40,000 nucleotides of DNA from Chloroflexota bacterium (GTDB lineage: Bacteria > Chloroflexota > Dehalococcoidia > SM23-28-2 > RBG-16-64-32). The notes under the pieces are model-generated. The model was not told the DNA's origin, did no database searches, and worked only from the letters and a program-made list of their open reading frames with translations. The stretch's first letter is position 1. Every line of letters begins with the position of its first letter. This document shows positions 17,817 through 25,990 of this stretch, one piece after another. The stretch spans positions 1 to 40,000 of the forward strand of contig JACZRQ010000013.1 of the NCBI GenBank assembly GCA_022574655.1, written 5' to 3'. Position numbers and translations under genes: made by a program.

Positions 17817-18943
17817 TAGAGCACACTCCCCACACGCTGCGCGCTAGCAGCAGATGGCTGATAAGTGACGCCGGACTGCCGGGCCGCTCTGTTCGTCACG
17901 TAGACAAAAGCGCCCAGCGCCACCAGCGACATGATCGTCATCGTCCAGTGCGGCCAGTCGTAAGCCAACACTAACCCGTTGATTATGATTTGCAGAAATG
18001 CGAAGGGCAACAACAACTGCCAACAATAAGCCATCATCTGGTCTATTCGCAGCCGGGGAAGGCTCGCCCTCATCCAGATGAAGAAAAGGATGAACGCCGA
18101 GGTCTTGACGGCCATGAGCGCGATCTGCACGACAACCGGTACGTCACCGCCCACCGGCCACTGCCAACCACCCAGGAAGATAAGCGAACCCAGTATCGAT
18201 ATCAGCACCATGCTCACAAACTCACCGAGCTGGAACATCGACCAGCGTATCCCCGAGTACTCGACGAACGGACCGCCGACGACCTCCGATTCCGCCACCG
18301 GGATATCGAACGGCTGCCGGTAAAGTTCGGCGAGACCGGCGATCACGAATATCACAAACGCCAGCGGCAGGTAGGCTATCAACGGCGTGTCGCCTTGCAT
18401 TCCAACGATCACCCCAATGTCTAAACTCGAGGCAACCATTGCGACCGCGAGTATCGATAGGATGAACGGCACCTCATAACTGATGAGCTGCGCAGCCGCC
18501 CTCGCGGCGCCGATCAACGCGTACTTGTTGTCCGATCCCCATCCCGCCATCACGAAGCCGACGATGGAGACGCCTTGGAGAGCAACGATGTAGAAGAGAC
18601 CGAGCGTGAGGTTCCGAATCAGAATGTCGGCAGTAAACGGGAGCGCAACCAGCGCCATGATTACGGGTACGACGATCGCGAACGGGGCCAGCTCGAACAC
18701 CCAGCGGTCGGCGGTTGTTGGTCTCAGGTCTTCCTTTGTCAGCAGTTTGATCGTGTCAGCGAGTCCTTGCAGCGTTCCGTACGGACCCACTCGCATCGGC
18801 CCCAGGCGCATCTGCAGACGGCCGATCACCTTACGTTCTGTCCAGGTGATGATGATCATGTAGAGGGGTACCAGCAATGCTACTCCACCCAGCCGGATCA
18901 GGGCATCAAGCCAGACGTTACCGACGATCATGCCGAGAATCAT
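17816..18943 (-). CDS. nuoH: NADH-quinone oxidoreductase subunit H
   Basis: Membrane subunit at the quinone-binding junction; 375 residues, eight helices. The conserved cytoplasmic loop ELYRQPFDIPVAESEVVGG (about 206-224) lines the quinone chamber, and RKVIGRLQMRLGPMRVGPYG (about 37-56) is the other hallmark. Its start overlaps the nuoD stop (ATGA). The C-terminus extends about 20 residues past the last helix. Confidence 0.96.
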   Translation of the reverse strand: MILGMIVGNVWLDALIRLGGVALLVPLYMIIITWTERKVIGRLQMRLGPMRVGPYGTLQGLADTIKLLTKEDLRPTTADRWVFELAPFAIVVPVIMALVALPFTADILIRNLTLGLFYIVALQGVSIVGFVMAGWGSDNKYALIGAARAAAQLISYEVPFILSILAVAMVASSLDIGVIVGMQGDTPLIAYLPLAFVIFVIAGLAELYRQPFDIPVAESEVVGGPFVEYSGIRWSMFQLGEFVSMVLISILGSLIFLGGWQWPVGGDVPVVVQIALMAVKTSAFILFFIWMRASLPRLRIDQMMAYCWQLLLPFAFLQIIINGLVLAYDWPHWTMTIMSLVALGAFVYVTNRAARQSGVTYQPSAASAQRVGSVL

Positions 18944-20076
18944 CTGTCGACTTCGCAGAGGACGATGTCGATCGATCCGAGGATGATGATGACGTCTGCG
19001 ACGTAGTGTCCGATCGACATCGCGCGTAGAGCTGAGAGGTTGGAGAATGACGCTCCCCGCACCTTGTGGCGATAGGGCTTGTCGCTGCCATTCGAGACGA
19101 TGTAAACGCCATACTCGCCGCGCGGGCTTTCCACGCGCATGTAGATCTCGCCCGCAGGAGGCCTCAGGATGCGCTTCATCCCTTCAGCCATGATCGGCCC
19201 CTCGGGCATCTGGGCAAGCGCCTGCTCTACGATTCTCACTGACTGATGCATCTCCTCAAGGCGCACGTACATGCGGTCGAAGACGTCCCCCTGATCTCCC
19301 GTCGGTACGTCAAATTCGAAGCGGTCGTAGATCGAGTACGGCTCAGCTCGTCGGATGTCGTGCTGAACACCGCTCGCTCGGAGCATCGGACCGCTCAGCC
19401 CCCAGTTGATCGCGTCCTCCGGCGATACGGAACCGAGACCGCGGCAGCGGGCGAGCACGATTTCGTTATCCATGAGCAGACCATCGAGGTCGTTTAGACC
19501 ACTATTGATTTTCGCCAGCACTTGCTTTGTCCGCTCGCTGAAGTCATCAGGGACGTCCCAGGCGACACCCCCAGGACGGAAGTAGTTGTACATCATGCGT
19601 TCGCCCGTGACTTCTTCGAACAAGTCCTGGATCGTCTCGCGATCACGGAATGCGTACATAAACGCCGTGCCAAAAACGCCGACGTCCGTCGCGAACGCGC
19701 CAAAGAACATGAGGTGGCTGGCGATGCGGTTGAGCTCGGCCAGGATAACGCGGATGTATTCCGCGCGATCCGGCGCGGTCAGCCCGGCGAGGGTCTCGAC
19801 CGCCTCAACGAAGCAGTGCTCCGTGCTGAACTGCGCGAGGTAGTCTGTGCGGTCGTGATAGCCGATCGCCTGGCGGTAGTCGCAGTTCTCAGGCAGCTTC
19901 TCGTTGCCCCGATGCATATATCCGATTACAGGGTCGAGATCGGTGACCACCTCACCGTCAACGGTCAGGACCATACGGAACACGCCGTGGGTCGCGGGGT
20001 GTTGAGGCCCGACGTTGATGTTGATGTCGATCGTGTCGAGTTCGTGCTCGGCGGGTGCGCGGTGTTCGACAGTCAT
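18940..20076 (-). CDS. nuoD: NADH-quinone oxidoreductase subunit D
   Basis: 49-kDa-type subunit forming the quinone site with NuoB; 378 residues. The start region NVGPQHPATHGVFRMVL (about 21-37) includes the quinone-contacting His pair. RGNEKLPE, DRTDYLAQF and the end region KVRGASFSNLSAL are conserved. It lacks the four Cys of NiFe hydrogenases (no CxxC at either end), so it is a complex I rather than a hydrogenase subunit. It follows nuoC after 2 bases and is not fused to it. Confidence 0.96.
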   Translation of the reverse strand: MTVEHRAPAEHELDTIDININVGPQHPATHGVFRMVLTVDGEVVTDLDPVIGYMHRGNEKLPENCDYRQAIGYHDRTDYLAQFSTEHCFVEAVETLAGLTAPDRAEYIRVILAELNRIASHLMFFGAFATDVGVFGTAFMYAFRDRETIQDLFEEVTGERMMYNYFRPGGVAWDVPDDFSERTKQVLAKINSGLNDLDGLLMDNEIVLARCRGLGSVSPEDAINWGLSGPMLRASGVQHDIRRAEPYSIYDRFEFDVPTGDQGDVFDRMYVRLEEMHQSVRIVEQALAQMPEGPIMAEGMKRILRPPAGEIYMRVESPRGEYGVYIVSNGSDKPYRHKVRGASFSNLSALRAMSIGHYVADVIIILGSIDIVLCEVDR

Positions 20077-20078
20077 CG

Positions 20079-21182
20079 TTAGCCCTTCTGCTCCTCGGAG
20101 AACTTCTTCAGAGCCTCGGAGACCGCCTGCTTCTCCTCGTCTGACGACAGACCTTTCGCACGAGCTTCGTCACGGGTCTTCTTGATCAGTACCGCCTTCT
20201 CCTGCGCTAGCTTGATCTTGGCCGCTCGGTCTTGCACCGGCTTAGCAGGCGCTGGCGCAGCCGCTTCCCGCTCCTCCGAAAACTTCTTCAGAGCCTCGGC
20301 CACAGCCTGCTTCTCCTCATCCGATGAGAGACCCTTCGCACGCGCCGCGTCGCGGGTCTTCTTAATTAGAGCCCCCTTCTGCTGCGCGAGCTGAATCTTG
20401 GCGGCGCGCTCGTCAACCGGCTTCGCCGGGGCGGCGCCGGGCTGTGCGGCATCGGCCGCCGCTTGTTCCTCTTCGAACTGCTTGAGCGCCGCCTGCACAG
20501 CCGCCTTCTGATCTTCCGCCGAGAGGCCCTCGTCCCGCGCTTTGTCGCGAGTCTTCTTTATGATCTGCGCCTTCTTCTGCGCCAATTCAATCTTGCGCGC
20601 CTTTTCATCGACGGGCGGCGCTTCACCAGACGCGGCCGCAGCCTGCTCCTTCGCTTTCTGGATAGCGTCGAGGTAGTCCTCTTGCCAGTCTTCGATCTCG
20701 GCCAGCGGGTGGCTTTTGCGCATGATGTAGTAGCCGAGGCCTTCTTCGGTGAGAAGCGGCCGCAGGTCCGGGTGACCGTCATAGACGATGCCGTAAAGCT
20801 CGTGCGCCTCACGCTCGTGCCAGTTGGCGGTGTGCCAAATGTGACTTACGGTCGGGACATGCGGGTCCTCGTACGGGCATCGCACCTTGATCGCGATCGT
20901 ATGCTTCCGGCTAAACGAGTACAGATGATAGACGGTCTCAAGCTCCGTCAGGTAGTCGACGCCAGAGAGACAGCGCAGATAGTCGAAGGACAAACGTTCG
21001 TCGTTATGCGCGGCGTCCATCACTCGAGCGAAATCGTCGCGGGTGACGGTCAGCGTCTCGTTTAGCGGCGTTTCAATAACGCCGAACTCGACGTCCGGCA
21101 GCGCCGCCTGGAACAAGCGTCCGACTGGCCCGGGCTCCGGTGGTTGTTCTTCGACCGCTTCCTTGGTGTCTGCTTCAGCCAT
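20079..21182 (-). CDS. nuoC: NADH-quinone oxidoreductase subunit C with a tail of three tandem helical repeats
   Basis: 30-kDa-type subunit of the peripheral arm. From the ATG overlapping the nuoB stop (TAATG, 21182) it is 367 residues, about twice a normal NuoC. Residues 20-160 are the standard domain: RLSFDYLRCLSGVDY (63-77), the conserved HTANWHEREAHELYGI (117-132) and DLRPLL (139-144). After about 175 come three charged repeats of about 50 residues (191-240, 256-305, 316-365) with the core KKTRDxARxxGLS, a DEEKQAV helix and ALKKF, joined by Ala/Pro linkers. I know no such tail on NuoC. It is in frame, in the operon and free of stops, so it looks real. Confidence 0.95.
   Translation of the reverse strand: MAEADTKEAVEEQPPEPGPVGRLFQAALPDVEFGVIETPLNETLTVTRDDFARVMDAAHNDERLSFDYLRCLSGVDYLTELETVYHLYSFSRKHTIAIKVRCPYEDPHVPTVSHIWHTANWHEREAHELYGIVYDGHPDLRPLLTEEGLGYYIMRKSHPLAEIEDWQEDYLDAIQKAKEQAAAASGEAPPVDEKARKIELAQKKAQIIKKTRDKARDEGLSAEDQKAAVQAALKQFEEEQAAADAAQPGAAPAKPVDERAAKIQLAQQKGALIKKTRDAARAKGLSSDEEKQAVAEALKKFSEEREAAAPAPAKPVQDRAAKIKLAQEKAVLIKKTRDEARAKGLSSDEEKQAVSEALKKFSEEQKG
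20088..20612 (-). repeat. Three tandem repeats encoding the NuoC tail
   Basis: Units at 20463-20612, 20268-20417 and 20088-20237 on the minus strand code for about 50 residues each, 60-65 residues apart. Units 2 and 3 are nearly identical in protein (KGLSSDEEKQAV and EALKKFSEE in both), but differ at many third codon positions. Unit 1 is more diverged (EGLSAEDQKAAV). This indicates an old duplication kept by selection on protein, not a recent DNA slippage event. Confidence 0.9.
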
Positions 21183-21799
21183 TATCCGGCGCCGATCTTG
21201 CCTCGTTCTTCCATGATCTTCTTCTGGAGGGCCAGAAACGCGTCCATCAGCGCTTCGGGCCTTGGCGGACAGCCAGGCACGTAAACGTCGACGGGGATGA
21301 TCTTGTCGACCCCCTGGAGCACGCGGTCGTAGCGAGTATAAGGCCCACCGTTCGTAGCGCACGCGCCCATCGATATAACCCACTTTGGGTTGGGCATCTG
21401 TTCGTAGAGCAGCTTGACGGCAGGCGCCATCTTCTTCGTAACCGTGCCCGAGACGATCATCACATCCGATTGCCTCGGCGACGCAAACGGCACGATCCCG
21501 AAGCGGTCAAGGTCGTGCCTCCCCATGAATGTGGAGATCATCTCGATCGCACAGCACGCGAGGCCGAACGTCATCGGCCAAAGCGACGACTTGCGCCCCC
21601 AGGCGATCAGCCAGTCCGCGGGCATCTGCATGATCCCAGGCAGGATCTGGCGGTACAGCGCCTTCCCCTGCGTGGGGTTCGCCGGCGAAGCGTCTAGCCG
21701 CTTGATATCGTGCCGAAGGCCGGCGTCTACGGCGTCCGAGATACTGAGCTGCGGATCATCCCGTACCTCGAATACCTCGATAAGCTTTTTCTCAGACAT
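21182..21799 (-). CDS. nuoB: NADH-quinone oxidoreductase subunit B (cluster N2)
   Basis: PSST-type subunit with the terminal 4Fe-4S cluster N2 that reduces quinone. The ligands are visible: the adjacent pair in [16 protein letters not shown] and VPGCPPRPE. From ATG 21799 it is 205 residues. A GTG at 21805 is also in frame, but a GGAGG site sits 9 bases before the ATG and only 3 before the GTG, so the ATG is preferred. A charged N-terminal extension of about 45 residues precedes the core. It follows nuoA immediately. Confidence 0.96.
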   Translation of the reverse strand: MSEKKLIEVFEVRDDPQLSISDAVDAGLRHDIKRLDASPANPTQGKALYRQILPGIMQMPADWLIAWGRKSSLWPMTFGLACCAIEMISTFMGRHDLDRFGIVPFASPRQSDVMIVSGTVTKKMAPAVKLLYEQMPNPKWVISMGACATNGGPYTRYDRVLQGVDKIIPVDVYVPGCPPRPEALMDAFLALQKKIMEERGKIGAG

Positions 21800-21805
21800 A
21801 TTCAC

Positions 21806-22174
21806 CTACCTCCAGCGCAGTACACCCATCTTCCAAGCGTAGAGCAGTCCGAAAGCCAAGATTCCGATGAACACCAACATCTCCCAGAACGCCTGTGCAC
21901 CCAGATCGGCGATCGTCACGGCCCACGGAAAAAGGAAGACGGCTTCGATATCGAAGATCAGAAAGAGGATCGCAAACAAGTAGTAGCGAAAGTGAACCTG
22001 CCCCCGCGAGCGCCCGATGGGAAGCATTCCGCACTCGTACGTGACGCCCTTCGCTTCGGTACGCTGTCGCGGCGAAAGTACGAAGTTGCCAATCAGAGCG
22101 CCAGCGACGAGGAGGAAGCCGAGGATTGTGGCGATCAAGACCGGTACGTAGCTGTCGAATAGTTCGCTGGCCAA
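21806..22174 (-). CDS. nuoA: NADH-quinone oxidoreductase subunit A
   Basis: First gene of the operon; three-helix membrane subunit of 122 residues. The conserved acidic stretch FLIFDIEAVFLFPWAV (about 70-85) and YECGMLP with the flexible-loop Cys (about 45-51) are present. The start is TTG at 22174 with a weak upstream AGGGG. The promoter at 22228-22256 lies about 55 bases upstream. Confidence 0.94.
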   Translation of the reverse strand: MASELFDSYVPVLIATILGFLLVAGALIGNFVLSPRQRTEAKGVTYECGMLPIGRSRGQVHFRYYLFAILFLIFDIEAVFLFPWAVTIADLGAQAFWEMLVFIGILAFGLLYAWKMGVLRWR

Positions 22175-22227
22175 CCGTTACTGACCCCTAATCTCAAACA
22201 TCAGTTTGTGCAATTCGCCACAAGCGG

Positions 22228-22256
22228 ATGCTAGCACGCGGGTATTTCAGTGTCAA
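22228..22256 (-). promoter_or_regulatory. Sigma70-type promoter of the nuo operon
   Basis: On the minus strand a perfect -35 TTGACA (22251-22256) and a -10 TAGCAT (22228-22233) are separated by 17 bases. Transcription would start near 22221, giving a leader of about 46 bases before the nuoA TTG. It is the best consensus promoter in the window and fits a strongly expressed 11-gene operon. Confidence 0.75.
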
Positions 22257-22285
22257 TTTAGAAACCACTCACTTTCTTTATTCGC

Positions 22286-24976
22286 CTACCCCAGCTCTGA
22301 GAGGCGCTCTTTGAGACCCGCCTTGCGTGCCTGCGCCGCCTCAAGCTTCGCCTCCTCCCGGGCAATGATCTCCGCGGGCGCTTTCGACCGGAACTGCTCG
22401 TTCCCCAACTTCCCTTCCATCTTCTTGATCTCCCCTTCCGCCTCCTCGAGCTGCCCGTTTAGACGCTTCCGCTCCGCTTCAACGTCGATCATCCCGGCCA
22501 GCGGCAGCAGAACACGCGCTTCGGCGAGCACTGCCGAGGCAACTCCGTCCGACGGCGCGTCCTTGGTTTTGCTGACGAAGTGAAGCGGTCGCGCCCGCGC
22601 CAGCGACTCGATCACCGCCCGCGCACCCTCGAGCACAGGCGTCGCTCCGTTGGCCGCGATGTAGGCCTCGACGTACCGCCCCGGGTCGACACCGCGCTCC
22701 GACCGTAGGTTCCTGATCGCGCGAACAACGTCGATCACGGTCCGCATCTCGCTTTCGGCTGACTCATCCCGCTCGCCGAGCGATTGCGGGTAGGACGCGA
22801 CTATGGCTGCTTCCGATTCCAGCTCTACGTAGCCGCGCAAGTGCTGCCACAACGCCTCAGTCACGAAGGGGATCACGGGATGCAGCAAGCGAAGGCTGTT
22901 CTGAAGGACATCAACGAGCACCGGCAATGGTGACTTGTCGCCGTCGCGCAGCCGGACCTTTGCCATCTCCAGATACCAATCACAATACTCGCTCCAGAAG
23001 AAGTCATAGAGGACGCGTCCCGCTTCATTGATCTGGAAGTCGCCGAGTAGCTTGTTCGTCTCATCGACCGTCGCGATCAACCGCGAGTAGATCCAGCGGT
23101 CTTCCAGCGGCCAGTCGCTTCGGGCGTCGACACTGGCGATCTTCGTCGGGTCGAGAAGCTCTACGTCCTCCTCACCAACGTTCTGCATGACGAAGCGGGA
23201 CGCGTTCCAGGTCTTATTCGCGAAGTTGCGGCTCGATTCCAGCTTCTCGTCGAACAGCCGGAAGTCGTTGCCGGGTCCGCCGCTGGTCGCGAGCGTGAAG
23301 CGCAGCGCATCCGTGCCGTACTTATCGGCTGCGACGAGAGGATCGACGACGTTGCCGACACTCTTCGTCATTTTGCGGCCCTTGGCGTCGCGGATGAGGC
23401 CGTGCAGATAGACGCGCCGGAAGGGGACATCGCCCATGTTGTACAGTCCGAGCACGATCATCCGGGCAACCCAGAAGAAGAGAATGTCGTAGCCAGTCTC
23501 AAGGACGGATGTAGGGTAGAAGAAACTCAAGTCGTCGTTCTCGTCGGGCCAGCCAAGAGTTGAATACGGCCAGAGGCCAGACGAGAACCAGGTGTCGAGC
23601 ACGTCCGGGTCCTGCTCCAGCTTCGCCGAGCCGCACTTACCGCACTTGTCCGGGTTCTCGATCGCCGCCGATTCTTCTCCGCAGTCCCGGCAGTACCAGA
23701 CCGGTATCCGATGCCCCCACCAGAGCTGGCGAGAGATACACCAGTCGCGGATATTCTCCATCCAGTTCATGTAAACCCGCTCGAAGCGCCGCGGTACGAT
23801 CTCGATGCGGCCGTCCTTCACCGCCTCGATGGCAGGTTTCGCGAGCGGCTCCATGTTCACGAACCATTGCTCGCTGACAAGCGGCTCGACGACCGTGTTG
23901 CAGCGCTGGCAGTGGCCGATCGAATGCGTGTGGTCCTCCACCTTCTCCAGGAGCCCCAACCGTTCCAGGTCGGCGACTATAAGCTTCCGCGCCTCCAGGC
24001 GGTCGACACCGTTGTACGGTCCCGCCTCTTCGTTCATAGTCGCGTCTCGGGCGATCGCAACGATCGGCTTCAGGCCGTGCCGCTCGCCGATCTCGAAGTC
24101 CAGCGGGTCGTGCCCGGGCGTGATCTTGAGAGCGCCGGTCCCGAACTCAGCATCGACCTGCTCATCGGCGATGACGGGGATCTGCCGCTCGATCACGGGC
24201 AGGCGCACCTTGCGCCCGATGTAAGGCTGCCAGCGCTCGACCGAAGGATTAACTGCGATCGCCACGTCGGCGACAATCGTCTCGGGGCGCGTGGTGGCGA
24301 TCAGAATGTAGTCGTCCGTGGGCTCGCCGCCATCATCAAGAACCGGATAACGCACGTACCAGAGGTGACCTTCCACTTCCTCGTGCTCGACCTCGAGGTC
24401 GGAGAGCGCCGTCATACATCGCGGGCACCAGTTCGTGACACGAGAACCGCGGTAGATCAGGCCTTCGTTGTACATGCGCACGAACGTAGCGCGCACCGCC
24501 TTCTGCGGCCCTTCGTCCATCGTGAAGACTTCGCGGTCCCAATCGCATGAGGCGCCGAGCCGCATGTGCTGGTTCGAGATCAAGCTGCGATACTGCCGAA
24601 CCCACTGCCACACACGCTCGACGAACTTCTCACGACCCAGGTCGTGCCGACTCATTCCTTCTTTCGCAAGCTGCTTCTCGACGACGTTCTGCGTAGCGAT
24701 GCCTGCGTGGTCGACACCCGGTAGCCAGAGAGTCGCATCGCCCCGCATGCGGTGCCAGCGAATCAGCGTATCCTCGATTGTCGCCGTCAGCGCGTGGCCG
24801 AGATGAAGTTCACCCGTCACGTTCGGCGGCGGCATGATGATGCAGAACGGATCGCGATCGCGATTGGCAGATGGCTTGAAGTAGCCCTTGTCCATCCACA
24901 TCTGGTAGATGGACGCTTCCACGTCGGAAGGCGTATAGGCCTTCGGGATATCGTCAGGTTGGGTCTGCTTACTCAT
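22286..24976 (-). CDS. valS: Valyl-tRNA synthetase
   Basis: Class I synthetase charging tRNA-Val, 896 residues from ATG 24976, which has GAGG 6 bases upstream; an in-frame extension to 25045 is rejected. HIGH motif: HLGH (58-61) after PPPNVTGEL. The editing domain (about 190-340) has ATTRPET. The KMSKS motif is KMTKS (535-539). Zinc-type Cys pairs stand at 429/432 and 445/448. The C-terminal coiled coil (about 830-896), typical of ValRS, is present. It sits downstream of the nuo promoter region, on the same strand but with its own promoter. Confidence 0.97.
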   Translation of the reverse strand: MSKQTQPDDIPKAYTPSDVEASIYQMWMDKGYFKPSANRDRDPFCIIMPPPNVTGELHLGHALTATIEDTLIRWHRMRGDATLWLPGVDHAGIATQNVVEKQLAKEGMSRHDLGREKFVERVWQWVRQYRSLISNQHMRLGASCDWDREVFTMDEGPQKAVRATFVRMYNEGLIYRGSRVTNWCPRCMTALSDLEVEHEEVEGHLWYVRYPVLDDGGEPTDDYILIATTRPETIVADVAIAVNPSVERWQPYIGRKVRLPVIERQIPVIADEQVDAEFGTGALKITPGHDPLDFEIGERHGLKPIVAIARDATMNEEAGPYNGVDRLEARKLIVADLERLGLLEKVEDHTHSIGHCQRCNTVVEPLVSEQWFVNMEPLAKPAIEAVKDGRIEIVPRRFERVYMNWMENIRDWCISRQLWWGHRIPVWYCRDCGEESAAIENPDKCGKCGSAKLEQDPDVLDTWFSSGLWPYSTLGWPDENDDLSFFYPTSVLETGYDILFFWVARMIVLGLYNMGDVPFRRVYLHGLIRDAKGRKMTKSVGNVVDPLVAADKYGTDALRFTLATSGGPGNDFRLFDEKLESSRNFANKTWNASRFVMQNVGEEDVELLDPTKIASVDARSDWPLEDRWIYSRLIATVDETNKLLGDFQINEAGRVLYDFFWSEYCDWYLEMAKVRLRDGDKSPLPVLVDVLQNSLRLLHPVIPFVTEALWQHLRGYVELESEAAIVASYPQSLGERDESAESEMRTVIDVVRAIRNLRSERGVDPGRYVEAYIAANGATPVLEGARAVIESLARARPLHFVSKTKDAPSDGVASAVLAEARVLLPLAGMIDVEAERKRLNGQLEEAEGEIKKMEGKLGNEQFRSKAPAEIIAREEAKLEAAQARKAGLKERLSELG

Positions 24977-24989
24977 ATTGGGCCTCGTC

Positions 24990-25005
24990 TGCGGAGAACT
25001 CCGCA
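24990..25005. other. Inverted repeat in the valS leader
   Basis: TGCGGAG-AA-CTCCGCA is a perfect 7-bp inverted repeat, centred about 22 bases before the valS ATG. In RNA it forms a short hairpin just upstream of the ribosome site. It could be an operator or a leader structure; no T-box features (long leader, specifier loop) are present. Confidence 0.45.
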
Positions 25006-25015
25006 TAACGCCTAA

Positions 25016-25045
25016 ATTGTAGGCAGTCGCCATACGTGCGAGCAA
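25016..25045 (-). promoter_or_regulatory. Candidate valS promoter
   Basis: Minus strand TTGCTC (25040-25045) and TACAAT (25016-25021) are 18 bases apart. The -10 matches consensus at 5 of 6 positions, the -35 only partly. Start of transcription would be near 25008, so the inverted repeat at 24990-25005 would be in the leader. Confidence 0.45.
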
Positions 25046-25120
25046 GGCGGGCGGCGCGATTGACGAAGCTCACTCCCTGACCTATCTTGGAGCGGTAAGA
25101 CCGCCCTATGAATTCTCCCC

Positions 25121-25990
25121 TTGAGTTTGGCCCCTAGCGAATTGGGACACTGGCTGCGAATCGGCGAAATCGAACTGCTCGTCGTGAGCGACGGCGTCTT
25201 GCGTCAGGACGCCGGCGCCGTCTTCGGCCTCGTTCCCCGAATCATGTGGGAACGCTACGTCCCGCAACTCGATGACAAATACCGACTACCCCTCGGCCTC
25301 AACATGCTCCTCATCCGCTCCGGCGGAAAGACAATCCTGGTGGACACCGGCTGTGGCGCCAAGGATTCGAAGATGCCCGGCGCCGTCAGCACGGCTGAGA
25401 GCGGAAAGCTAGTCGAGAATCTCGCCGCCGAGGGGGTCCAGCCCGGCGATATCGATATCGTCGCGAATACGCACCTGCACTTCGACCACGCGGGAGGAAA
25501 TACAGCCACCGGCGGCGATCGCGTCGTCCCAACCTTCCCAAACGCCCGCTACCTCATCCAGGAAGGCGAGTGGCAAGCCGCGACGCACCCGAACGAGCGC
25601 ACCCGCGGCACCTATCTCGAAGAGAACCTTGCGCCGATCGAGGACGCCAAACAGCTCGACCTGGTGCGTGGCGAAGTCGAGATCGCGAGCGGAGTGCGCA
25701 TGGTACCCGCACCCGGTCACACCGAGGACCACTGCGTGGTCGAGATCGAGTCCGGCGGAGACTACGCACTGTACGTCGGCGAGATGGCGCAGCAGCCGGT
25801 GATGCTCGAGCGGCTCGCCTGGGTGTCGGCGTTCGACATCCTGCCCATGGTCTCGATAGAGACGAAGCGACGCTTCACTGAGAAAGCGATCGAGAAACGC
25901 GCCCTCCTCATCTCCGTACACGCGGACTACCCGGGCCTCGGCCGCCTGACGACTGCAAACTCAAAGCGGAGGTGGGAACCAGCTGAGTGA
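25121..25990 (+). CDS. MBL-fold metallo-hydrolase
   Basis: Two-metal hydrolase of the metallo-beta-lactamase fold, 289 residues from TTG 25121. The metal motif HLHFDH (118-123) is intact, DTGCGA (75-80) precedes it, and later ligands are in APGHTEDH (about 203-210) and SVHADYPG near the C-terminus. It resembles the broad AHL-lactonase/quorum-quenching-like group with an extra N-terminal segment, but the substrate cannot be inferred. No Shine-Dalgarno site precedes the TTG; the start is uncertain. It overlaps the gcvT start by eight bases, so the two are coupled. Confidence 0.85.
   Translation: MSLAPSELGHWLRIGEIELLVVSDGVLRQDAGAVFGLVPRIMWERYVPQLDDKYRLPLGLNMLLIRSGGKTILVDTGCGAKDSKMPGAVSTAESGKLVENLAAEGVQPGDIDIVANTHLHFDHAGGNTATGGDRVVPTFPNARYLIQEGEWQAATHPNERTRGTYLEENLAPIEDAKQLDLVRGEVEIASGVRMVPAPGHTEDHCVVEIESGGDYALYVGEMAQQPVMLERLAWVSAFDILPMVSIETKRRFTEKAIEKRALLISVHADYPGLGRLTTANSKRRWEPAE

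Noticed and set aside
18940-20076. nuoD as a NiFe-hydrogenase large subunit
   Set aside because: The four metal-binding Cys are missing and the quinone-site motifs of complex I are present.
21183-21383. N-terminal extension of nuoC beyond ATG 21182
   Set aside because: It reads through the end of nuoB in another frame, is Arg-rich and has no NuoC similarity; the TAATG overlap gives the natural start.
24977-25120. T-box leader for valS
   Set aside because: The leader is about 30 bases and lacks the specifier loop and antiterminator sequence.
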